Positions 35,893 through 45,723 of a stretch of 64,000 bases of DNA are shown here, piece by piece. The position numbers were made by a program, and so were the translations under genes. This DNA is from Nemania diffusa. Lineage: Eukaryota; Ascomycota; Sordariomycetes; Xylariales; Xylariaceae. Positions within the stretch are counted from its first letter, which is position 1; every line of letters begins with the position of its first letter. The DNA lies in assembly GCA_038501195.1 (NCBI GenBank), contig JBBPUQ010000009.1, positions 3,782,001-3,846,000 of the forward strand. The letters are read 5' to 3'. The notes beneath the pieces are model-generated. The model searched no databases, was not told the origin of the DNA, and saw only the letters and a program-made list of their open reading frames with translations.

Positions 35893-36901
35893 TGGACATC
35901 AACATCAACACTAATTAATATTACTACCATCATTACGTCTCCTATCATTACCCGCTCGCTATTTTTCGGGCTTTTGCTTACAAGATAGTGCTTGCAGAGC
36001 TACTCGCTCGCCTCGTCAGCTCAACTTGTTAATGACACGCTGGTATGCGTTGTCGTCGTCGTCGTAGTCTTCTTGCTTTTACCCAAAACCATCTTTCTTT
36101 GTCTACCCACCTAAGGTGCTTGTCGATTTCTTGGACCTAATCAGCTGTCAACTTGCCATTTTGCTAGCTACCAGCTACGATTCGTGATGGACTCCCTGCC
36201 CACATGTAGACGCAGAGCGCTGGAAGGCAGCTAGGTACCTATACGCATGTGGATCGAGGCAACTTGGAAGTGTTCATCTAGCCTTCCCTACCTATGTAAT
36301 ATGAAATGTTTCATGCTACCTTACGTCACATATGTAACTGACTACCTACAATTCATCTTGTCTACCTACCTAATATCGTGTACTTAGGTGGGCAGTTACG
36401 CTAACTATCTGGTAGATACCCAGTAGGTACCTGCCAACATCAAGCTTTGGCACAACTCAGGAAACGGCTGACGGCTTTTATCGTGAATGCGTCCAATCTT
36501 TGCTGTTAATGATCTCTAAAAACTGGCCCGAGCTACCTTACCCTTCCTCTCATCTTGCTCTTCCTAGGTACCTACGCCATCCCCTATCCCTTATCCCCTT
36601 CACCTAACCTCTTGCACCAACAAATGGTCTATCACTGTCCTCTAGCCGCCATACTTCCCCTTCTCATTTCCCTCATTCTCAACTTCAAAACATAATCAAA
36701 CCTCCTTTACTCAAGACTTGTTCTCCTCTTGTTATCCTCTTGTTCTCCCCTCTTCTACTTCTATGCGTCGCCGCGCTCTCGTCTACAGTGCAGCCCGAAA
36801 GTTTCTCTATCATCATACGTTTGCCAGCTGTGTCCATCAACTAGAACTCATCACTCTAGCTAGGCATACCGACAGCAGAGCGCTGTGACCTGCCAACCAG
36901 C
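35893..36901. other. 1.0-kb intergenic spacer
   Basis: Holds a CGT microsatellite at about 36053-36067, several TACCTA/AGGTAC motifs, and a long CT-rich stretch (about 36540-36790) just upstream of the F-box/ankyrin gene. That stretch looks like a fungal promoter pyrimidine tract. No gene is seen. Confidence 0.45.
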
Positions 36902-38725
36902 ATGTCGGATGGCCCTTCGACCCCGTCGTCTTGTGCGACTTCAGATGTACATTTACTTCATGACGCTCATCTTGCCCCAGACGCCACTGAGACTCTAGGC
37001 GAGGGGATGTGCCAGCTGAGTCTCCACAGCCAGGCCTGCTTACCCTGCCTACCAATCGAGCTCTTGTTGGCGGTTATCCCGACACTGGAAAAGAGGGATT
37101 GGCTCGCTCTCGCCAGAACTTGTCATCGCCTGGCCAATGTCTTGGTGCCCGAACTGGACAGGTACGGCGGAAAGAGGGAGGATTACTATGCTCTCTGGCA
37201 CGCCTGCGTGACTAACAACCCCGACGTCCTCTTACACCAGATAGCCCTCGATCCGAGCGCCGTCAATGTCTATTTTCCCTGCCACTTCCGCCACAGGGTA
37301 CTAAAACACCCGTACGGTATGAACATGACGCCTCTAGCTGTCTCCATCACCGTTGGTAGTCTTACCGCCGCCGAAATCCTACTCGCTCATGGTGCAGACC
37401 CTAATCGTCCGGACAAGCAGCCCGTCATGGATGACCAGTTGCTCTTGTACCCTATCAACTGGGCCTCGGTATCCAAGTTCGAGTGCTCTGTGCCCCTCAT
37501 CCGGATGCTCAAGGCCTGTTCGGCCGACATGAATCAGCTCCCCGAGGACGTGACCGCCGGCGCGCCCAAGTGCGCCAGCGGGATGCAATGCGCCCCCATT
37601 TTCCGCGTCTTGGGGCTCGACCTACCCCGGCCACATGCCTCACGACGTAGGAAGCAGACTACTTGCGACATGTACAACAATGACCTCCGGAAACTACAGT
37701 GTCTGCGCCTCCGCCAGCTCACTGCCCTCCTAGAGTGCGGGGCCGACCCGAACGGGCTATTCCGCGAGGGCCGTGAGAGTCCTATTTTCTTCCTCCTGTC
37801 GAGTCTCGCCCACTACACTCCGTCATTCTACTTCTCAGATCGGCTCATTGTGAGCCACGAGGCCAATGACCAGGCTCATCTGATGAATGAGATCGTCGTC
37901 TCCTTCCTGAGCATCCTGCGTGACTTCGGCGCTGTCCTGTCGTCGCTTGGCAACATCAAATGTCGCGGTTCCACCGTTCATCCCGAGACGCCCTTACACG
38001 CCGTCTGCAGGCTGGACGATTGGCACAAACCCCTCATCTGCTGGTTCTTAGATAATGGCATCTCCATCAACAGCCTTGACAAGGCCAGGAGAACGCCGCT
38101 CATGATCTATTGCCGCTCTAGGTTCACCGATATAGACTGGTTCCGATGGTTTCTCAGCAATAATCCTGACATCAATCACCAGGACATGTTAGGCCGCACA
38201 GCACTCCACGAATTATGTGACAATGAGGAGCTATGGCCACAGGTCAAGGAGAAGGCTGTGAGAATGCTACTTGACACCGGGGCTGATCCAACACTTCTTA
38301 ACAAGGAGGGCGGAGCTCCGGGTAATAGGATTCATAATACGAAGCATTGTCGATCTCGATATGAAGACGTAGGACTGATGCTACGGTGCGCCACTAAACA
38401 GTGGGAGGAGCGGTGCAGAGATCGGGAGAAGCTGAAACCAGAGAACGAAGCGGTGGGTGCGAATACCCAAAGCGACAGCCGAGAGGAAAATTATAGGAGC
38501 GAGCATGGAAATAGCCAGGCAGAAGCCCTTATTAGCCATCGAGCCTGCAGACGAGGTTCTCAGTGGGGTAGTCAAACGAACCATCAAGGAGCTAGTAGAA
38601 ACGACAATAAATGCCTTCGAGGTAGTAGAAGAGGCTATCGGGGCACTAATCGTCGAGGCTATCGCGGTGGCTATCATGGAAACCAAGGCGACAGGCCCGG
38701 AGGCCAACCAAGTCAAAATCTTTGA
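36902..38725 (+). CDS. F-box and ankyrin-repeat protein
   Basis: An intronless 607-aa frame. Residues about 48-82 (CLPIELLLAVIPTLEKRDWL, then ARTCHRLANVL) look like an F-box, the Skp1-binding part of SCF ubiquitin ligases. Ankyrin units follow, for example TPLAVSITVGSLTAAEILLA then HGADPN, LLECGADPNGLF, TPLHAVCRLDDWHKPLICWF and GRTALHELCDNE...MLLDTGADPTLLN. The last 90 residues are polar with RGY/GGY repeats. An adaptor role recruiting substrates for ubiquitination is plausible; the target is unknown. This is a rapidly expanding family type in filamentous ascomycetes. Confidence 0.82.
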   Translation: MSDGPSTPSSCATSDVHLLHDAHLAPDATETLGEGMCQLSLHSQACLPCLPIELLLAVIPTLEKRDWLALARTCHRLANVLVPELDRYGGKREDYYALWHACVTNNPDVLLHQIALDPSAVNVYFPCHFRHRVLKHPYGMNMTPLAVSITVGSLTAAEILLAHGADPNRPDKQPVMDDQLLLYPINWASVSKFECSVPLIRMLKACSADMNQLPEDVTAGAPKCASGMQCAPIFRVLGLDLPRPHASRRRKQTTCDMYNNDLRKLQCLRLRQLTALLECGADPNGLFREGRESPIFFLLSSLAHYTPSFYFSDRLIVSHEANDQAHLMNEIVVSFLSILRDFGAVLSSLGNIKCRGSTVHPETPLHAVCRLDDWHKPLICWFLDNGISINSLDKARRTPLMIYCRSRFTDIDWFRWFLSNNPDINHQDMLGRTALHELCDNEELWPQVKEKAVRMLLDTGADPTLLNKEGGAPGNRIHNTKHCRSRYEDVGLMLRCATKQWEERCRDREKLKPENEAVGANTQSDSREENYRSEHGNSQAEALISHRACRRGSQWGSQTNHQGASRNDNKCLRGSRRGYRGTNRRGYRGGYHGNQGDRPGGQPSQNL

Positions 38726-39564
38726 GACTAGTAGATACGAAACCTGAATGGGGGGAAGAGAGAACAAGAGAGGAGGGAACGAGATCGCCAAGAACATATA
38801 TCTATGACTTGTCTTGTGGCACTGATTGTCATGAAAGGGTCCTGAAACTGCTACGGATGATGACTTATGTACTTTTGCAGCTATTCTACTGCTCGACTGT
38901 TACAATGTCACACAGGCACATTGGTCTACCCGTGCACTAGTAGGGTTGGCACACATGTTTGATTATTCCACTAGTATACTAGTATACTGTCAAAAGTCTA
39001 TTTTTCTGCTGTATAATGAGGAGGCACGCGAAGCAACCGAATCCTATCATGCGACGTTCCGGTGTCATATGGCACGATAGGTGAAGGGCTACCTGCCTGG
39101 CATGCATATCACGGATGTATGAATACACAACTCAACTCTGGGATCGCATGCATAGTTTGTTGGTTGTTAGTAATATATTATCCATCTGTGGATCGCACTT
39201 CTTTACGAAGTAGTTTAATGGCTTGGTAAGATTGTGAGAGTAGCCCTGTTGAACGAAGAGTTGGGGACATGGACTTTTAAAAAGGAGGTAGGAGGATGGG
39301 AGAGGGATAGAGAGCACATTGCGATTTCCTCTTTGTAGCCATCCTTCGTAGTCTATCCCTGGTATTAATAGCCGTGAATTCTAAAACCTAACAAAAAAAA
39401 AACAACCTAGGATCCATCTGAGCCCTGCGTCATTTTTAGGCTGACCATGCTCTTCTTCATTACTCGTTACGCCTTCCCACCTCCATCTCGTCCTCCCAGA
39501 GGAGCAAATGGCAAAGCGACCCAAGCCTCGACCTATCCGGTTATCCTTAGCCCAGTGTGTATGT
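38726..39564. other. 0.8-kb convergent spacer
   Basis: 3' ends of the F-box gene and pyruvate kinase. A small palindromic ACTAGTATACTAGTATACT lies near 38970. No gene is seen. Confidence 0.4.
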
Positions 39565-41634
39565 CTACTCGAGCTGGCCAATTCCAAGGTGCTCGGGGTT
39601 GGCCTTGACGATGCGGATCGTGTTGGTGTTGCCCATGCCACCTCTCCAGCCCTGGACGACGACGACGGGAACGCCCCGGCTAATGACATTGAGCTCGAGT
39701 GCCTGGTTGAGGCCCCAGCTAATGCGCTTGTCTACGTCTTCTTGCCAGTTGACCTTGTCAAAGTCGGGCTTCTTCTCCGGGAACAGGAATGGGTAAACGC
39801 CACGGTACAAGTGAGCATACCGGCTGGCGCTAGGAGTACGGGTGATCATGAAGATGGGGCAGACGGGTCGGTACTTGCTCAGCAGTCTGGCGGAGTCACC
39901 CGAGGTGGATAGGACGATGATACCACCGGCATTCAAGTCGAGAGAGGCTCGTACGGCGGCCATGGCGACCGACTCGACTACCGAGACCGGTCGCTTCACA
40001 ATAGAGCACAGCTCCTCGAAGTGGCTTATGTAAGGAATGGAATTTTCGGCCTTGATGCATGCCTCGTGCATCTCATTCACAGCCTTAGTGGGGTAAGAAC
40101 CCTTAGCCGTCTCGCCCTAAAGTAGAAATTAGTTAGGTAAGAGTGCTAGAGGCACCAAGGAAGACAGTAGACGCTTTCGTATGATCCAAACTGCTGTGAC
40201 TGGGGTTAGGGAGTACGTACAGACAACATCACACAGTCAGCGCCGTCCGTGATGGCATTTCCTACATCGGACACCTCAGCGCGGGTCGGGCGAGGGTTCT
40301 TGATCATGCTTTCGAGCTATAGTTTATATAAGTATCAGGATGAAGCGTGAAATGGACGGGATACGAACCATCTGGGTAGCGCAAATGACAGGCTTGCCGG
40401 CAATGTTGCACATGGCAATCAGCTTCTTCTGGGCAGCGAAAACCTCGGAGGCCGGGATCTCAATACCCAAATCGCCACGGGCCACCATGACCTATTAATA
40501 TTTAATGTTAGTTATGGCTGCGTGAATATTTTTTCATCGTCATCTATGAGTAACTCAAAACTGTGAAAGTGCCTAGGGCTTGGTGTTGGTCGAACAAGTA
40601 CCCTTTACCCTAAGATGTCTGAGGAGCAACAAGATGAGGACTTACGCCATCGGTTTCGCGGAGGATGTCGGGGAAGTTGTCTAGACCCTGCCTGTTTTCA
40701 ATTTTGGCAATGATCTGGATATGCTTACCCTCTTCGCCAAGAACAGTTCGGATATCTCTGATATCCTGGCCACGGCGGATGAAGGAAGCGAACACCATGT
40801 CGACGTTATTCTTCACACCAAATCGAAGATCGTTCTTGTCCTTTTCGGACAGAGCAGGGAGATCGACGTCGGTATTGGGTAGGTTGACACCCTTTCGGGA
40901 GCTAATGAACCCATTGTTGAGAGCCTTGACCTTGAGGGTTTTCTCATTGACGATCTCAATGACCTCGAAGGCGAGAATACCGTCATCTACGTAGATGATT
41001 CGGCCAGGGGAGATGACTTTGGTGATGTTCTTGTAGTCGACATACCTAATTACGCGCTGTTAACTCGGAGATTCACAACTCAAGAGAGCCTCATGAAGAC
41101 GTACATGTTCTGGGTGTCGCAAGAAGTAGCATATTGCTCATCTGTGGTGATGTTCATGACGGTACCGGCGGAGAGGGGTAGATCCTCATCTCCCTTGGTG
41201 TTACCAGTTCTGATCTCTGGGCCTTTGGTGTCCAGAGCAATGGCGACGGGACGGCCGACCTGGGCCTTCTCGGCAGCACGGGCATTGTCAATGACAGATT
41301 GGTGGTACTCTGTAGGGTATCTTGATTAGCGTTCCGGGTCTCGGATAATGCTCTCGTTAAGTAGAGTCTGAGTGGGGAGGCAGGATAACTTCGTACCGTA
41401 CGAGCCGTGGGAAAAGTTCATGCGGACGACATTGAGACCGGCAGTGCGCAGCTGGTTGATGGCCTCGACGGAGTTTGTCTTGGGACCGATTGTGCAGATA
41501 ATGGAGGACCGGCGGTAGTTGTGCTCGGGGGAGTAGGCAGTATCAAGAGCGGCTAGCCACTCGATCTTGTTGTTGAGGTTGAGGTGGTTGAGGGCGTTGG
41601 TCGCGATGGACTGTCTTCGCTTGTGGGAGGCCAT
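39565..41634 (-). CDS. Pyruvate kinase
   Basis: Six exons on the minus strand (41634-41397, 41309-41105, 41045-40646, 40491-40369, 40316-40221, 40116-39565) give 537 aa. Splicing restores all hallmarks: [13 protein letters not shown] and [15 protein letters not shown] near the start, [29 protein letters not shown] spanning exons 3 and 4, and [20 protein letters not shown] spanning exons 4 and 5 (the MLESM active-site signature). It converts phosphoenolpyruvate and ADP to pyruvate and ATP in the cytosol, the last glycolytic step, and is normally activated by fructose 1,6-bisphosphate. It is a single-copy essential gene in ascomycetes. The upstream region is long (1.7 kb to the next gene). Confidence 0.96.
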
Positions 41635-43358
41635 TGTGAAAGGAGAAGGTCGTGTTGTTGTTGTCAGACTTTGAAAATGGTTAGTAAAAAGCAGTGAAGA
41701 CGAGTCCGAATCAACGCAGATGGGCGCGATATGAGATATGAGATTGTCGATTGCGAGGGGAGAAGTTATGCAAGGGAACCAATTATAGACATGATCGACA
41801 TTGGATCATCGGACAACACCCCCCTTCCCTAAGCTCAGCTCCGACAGCTTGGTTGAGTATTGACAAGCGAGCGAGCAAAAAAGACATGTAAGTAGCAGTA
41901 AGAGTAGCAACAGCCCCTGACTAGCTGACTTATAGCACAGACATAGTCGTAGCCATAGTCGTGGTGCTATCAAGGTTGAAAAGCGCCATTGGGTTTGGTA
42001 CTCTCGTCCAGCTAACACGCGTCTCTCGTATCCCACGTTCCATATCTTACGTCTCACGCCTCGCCAGGCTGTGCTATGGTGGGACATGCGGTGTTTTACA
42101 TGACAGAAGACATTGAACGATGTGGCATTGCTCTTTCACGTACCTTTGCTTGCTTGTTCAGCGGCTGTATCTGCGAGTCAGGAATCGAACAAAGTCAACT
42201 CCAACTGCGAGGATGGGAAGATAAGAGGAGAAGAGAACGTGAGGGGCTTCGTCTCGTAACTGTAAAAGATGCAGGATGTATGGAGGAAGGGACGGAGGTG
42301 AGGTAAAAAAAGAGAGAGGGAGAGAGAGTTATATGGCGAGAAAGATGAGGGAATTCTCGACAAAAAGAACTTCCAAATATCAAGATTAGAGTCCTCCCGG
42401 GAGTCCGTATGTAGCACTGGGCAAGGCCAAGTCAAATCCGTCAGACAGATCGGTAGGCTGTAGGCGGTAGGTCTTGGTTGGTGGTGGTGGTGGTTGTTCG
42501 TTCGATGGAGGGGAACTAGAAAAAAAGTGCCTCAGTGCAAGGTGCTAAGTTAAGTGCTCAGTTGCATATTATGCATGGCCCTCGTTGCTGCGTACTAGCC
42601 CGGACGAGTACCTGTAGGCTAGGTAGGTAGACGACGTTGCTTGCTGCTTGCTGCTTGCCGCCAAAGCTCCCAAGACTCGTCGAAGCCGCCCCTCCAAGCA
42701 AAAAAACGGGATAGGACCCCTCAGTATGCCCCTCCAGCCCCTCAACAACTGTCGTCGACCAGTAAAACTGAACCGTGCAGTGCTGACAGCCCCGCCATTG
42801 GCCTGCCCACTTCGAATGCAGCCCACCAAAACCTTGTCGCGGTGTGAGTGAAGTGGGGTAGATCTTGGCGGTAGGTACCTGATAAGATGGGCAGATAAGC
42901 ATGAGAATGGGTGGCCCTTGTGACTAAGCCTCGATAGCCAAACAATCCGGATATTAGAGTGTCGTGTGGGGGGCTACCCGGTCTTTCGAGGTTTTGTGGC
43001 CAAGGAGGAAAGGAGAGCTGCATACATATGCCGCATATGGCTTGGCTCGAGCCGTGACAAGGATGCCGCTACATATGTACTTATTCTGTAGCGTAGGTAC
43101 CACCTGTCACACGGTCTTAGCTTACCTTGTCGTCACTCCTCAAAGGCTCTCTCCATTTACCATTCAGGTTGCCTGGACACTCTTCCCCGTAACATCTCCA
43201 ACTCAACACGCCAACCACGCCACCTTTTTTTCGAGTGCACGACCAGGCTGGTACTCGTCATTCTATCTGCACACGTGGCAAAGCCTATTACTTTGGTTAG
43301 CCGCTTCTGCAACATAAACGAAGAAACGAACCCCGACCGACCCGAAACTCCCAACAAG
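41635..43358. other. 1.7-kb divergent region, pyruvate kinase and Atg44-like gene
   Basis: Contains the pyruvate kinase promoter, with purine-rich stretches (about 42210-42335), and the promoter of the small gene to the right. Only short unsupported frames are present. Confidence 0.45.
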
Positions 43359-44023
43359 ATGGTTGTAAGTGCTTTCTACCTGCCTACATCGCTCCGAATG
43401 AACCTCGTGTCAGTGGCCGGTCTATCGCCGATCACGTCCACCATGTGCAGGGCGAGCGACAAATAAGAAGTGTGCTGCATTTCGCTCTTTCTTTGTCTAC
43501 CCGTTTGGTCGAGCGCGCTGAATTCTGAACATTGTCTTGCCATCAGCTCCTCAACTTACTGACATTTGGCCTCTGGGGAAAGCTCGGACGACTAGGCCAC
43601 TACGCCTTGGATGCTGTTCTCAGTACGTTACACCTCGACGCCCGACTCCTACTCTCGACGCTCGATGTCCTGCACCTTGATCGTGCGGCTGACTAACACG
43701 CCTGCCTCGCTCATAGTCTCGACGATCCTTGCCGGCATGCGACGGTCGACCGGCCTCACGTGAGTTTCCCGCGGTTTCCATATACCATTCTCTCGACGGT
43801 TTAGAACGGCGCGAAGGGGAGGATGAGAGCCCAAGAAAGAAAGGAAAAGGAAGCTAACTGTAGCTGACGATCCGCGCGATATAGTGTCAAGAGCGAGCGT
43901 ATAACGGGCGAGAATGGCGAGATGAACAAATGGGTCACCAAGTATCTCGGCGTCGGCGAGTGGGTGCTGGATCAGTCGGTGGCCTTTGCCGGGACCAGCA
44001 AGTTCTTCGAACGCACCCGATAG
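43359..44023 (+). CDS. ATG44: Mitofissin Atg44/Mdi1 homologue (DUF1748)
   Basis: Four exons (43359-43364, 43547-43622, 43717-43759, 43885-44023) give 87 aa, too fragmented to appear as one frame. The first coding exon is just ATG-GTT. Splicing yields GRLGHYALDAVLISTILAGM then RRSTGLT, followed by NKWVTKYLGVGEWVLDQSVA and a FFERTR end. This is the DUF1748 fingerprint (HxxxDAxL...AGxxRxTGLT...YLxVGEW). The family includes yeast Atg44/Mdi1, a small lipid-binding protein of the mitochondrial intermembrane space that drives membrane fission needed for mitophagy. Phases are 0, 1 and 2 and all junctions are GT-AG. The N-terminal 14 residues vary between species and depend on the first acceptor. It lies between pyruvate kinase and an Atg28-like gene. 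Confidence 0.87.
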
Positions 44024-45723
44024 TCTCTCACCGCCATCTCCTGCCGGGGCTCCACCGTGTTGATGAAACGGGATTCTCTACCTCGTGGGGCCCTTGAAAA
44101 TAGAGGGGACAAGGAAGGAGATGGACGAATGGACGGACACGAAGCTCATGACCGCTAATGTGCCCCTTGGGAACCCCTCATCACGCTGTCCTCTTATGAT
44201 TTGGACCTTGCTTCGACCTCTTCTCGCGATCTCCATGCACACGGGCAGACGGGCTCGAGGAGCTGGTTCATCCTGATTCTTCGTCCCGACCTTCGCGGAA
44301 TGAATCCCCAGTTGGTGTCATCATGTTCGACGAAAGATACCAGTGCGAAGGCTCTTGTATATAACAGAGCGAATGGGATGAAACTGAGGGTTTTCGCTTT
44401 GTTTTTCCAACTCACTTATCCCATTAAAGCTCTCGATACCTTCGTGTTTGCATGCCAAGGGGGCCTTTGCTAGCTTTGCTTTTTTGCTGGATGATGAATA
44501 TGACGTTTGCCCTTTGCACTTGGTTGTGGCGTTTTACATGGGATTTGAATCTGGGGAAGATACGCAGGTGTTCTTCAACTGAATATAGACAAATGCTCCT
44601 TTCTTCCACTTGTTTAAACCCGTGTGCATATGACTTGGACCTCCTTCTTATATTGAAATCATGCCGTAGGAGGAATTCAAGAAAAGTACGCTGAGGACGT
44701 GTTGTGTGTGATATACATCGTGGGATTCATCGTCAATAGGTAGGTATTGTGCTTCGTGAGAGAGATGATGAGCGTGCTTCTTCCCGCATTCCGCCGAATA
44801 ACCGAGCTTTGCCGGCGCTAAGCTGCCCGCTCTATTCCCTTTGTCCGCACAGCGCACTTATGTGGTAGAAGTATACAGTAATGAGAATAGGAAAGTAGAG
44901 ATAATTGTAATAGAAATAGCAAGGAAAGAGAATCTAAAGAAAAGAGATTTAGTGCGCAGGTGTGGCAGGTAGGTAAGAAGACAGACGAAGTAGGCCATAA
45001 GAATTAGGTCGATAGATGGGCGATGCACTAGATGACCTACTTATATACCTACTCGCGATTCAAAACAAGAACAACAGCCATGAAATTACCAATACTAGAC
45101 TTTTTTTCGAGTGGAATATATTATGAGTCTATGCATCGCAAGATAAGGGTATCGAAAACGCCTTTGCTCTGGGTTTGTCTTACTTTCCAGACCAATCACA
45201 AAGCCTACAAGTGCCCAAGGTTTTATTGATGTATGTATGATTTCGAACTACACAGTAAAATCCCTGCACTGTCTCAATCATGAACATGAAACCGGCTAGA
45301 GGTCTACATACCTAAGCACTTATTCAATTTGTAAATTTGTAGAGCTATACAGCTACTGCTGTTACAAACATGTCATCGGTACATCATCACGATGCCATCC
45401 TCGGCCGCTAATAGTATGTATGAGTATTATGTATATTCACATTAGGAGGAGACAATGTTTGTCTGCCTGCCCGCCTACCTATAAAGTGTCAGGCGGTCCA
45501 ATTCCCAGAACATGTGTAAAAATACAAACACCAGACACCAAACAATTCAAACCTAGGTCATGTATCGAACCAAGTCTCATCCTCTCACCCCTTCCTTGCC
45601 AGTCCCGGTTCCACCTAGAAAGCAGCGCCTCCTGGTAGACTGGTGTGTAGATACATATACAGATATATAAAAAGAGAAGTAGAGGTCGTCCAAGGAGGCC
45701 TAAAGGTAGCAGATTGAAGAAAC
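44024..45723. other. 1.7-kb convergent spacer
   Basis: 3' regions of the Atg44-like and Atg28-like genes. No gene or repeat family is recognised. Confidence 0.45.
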
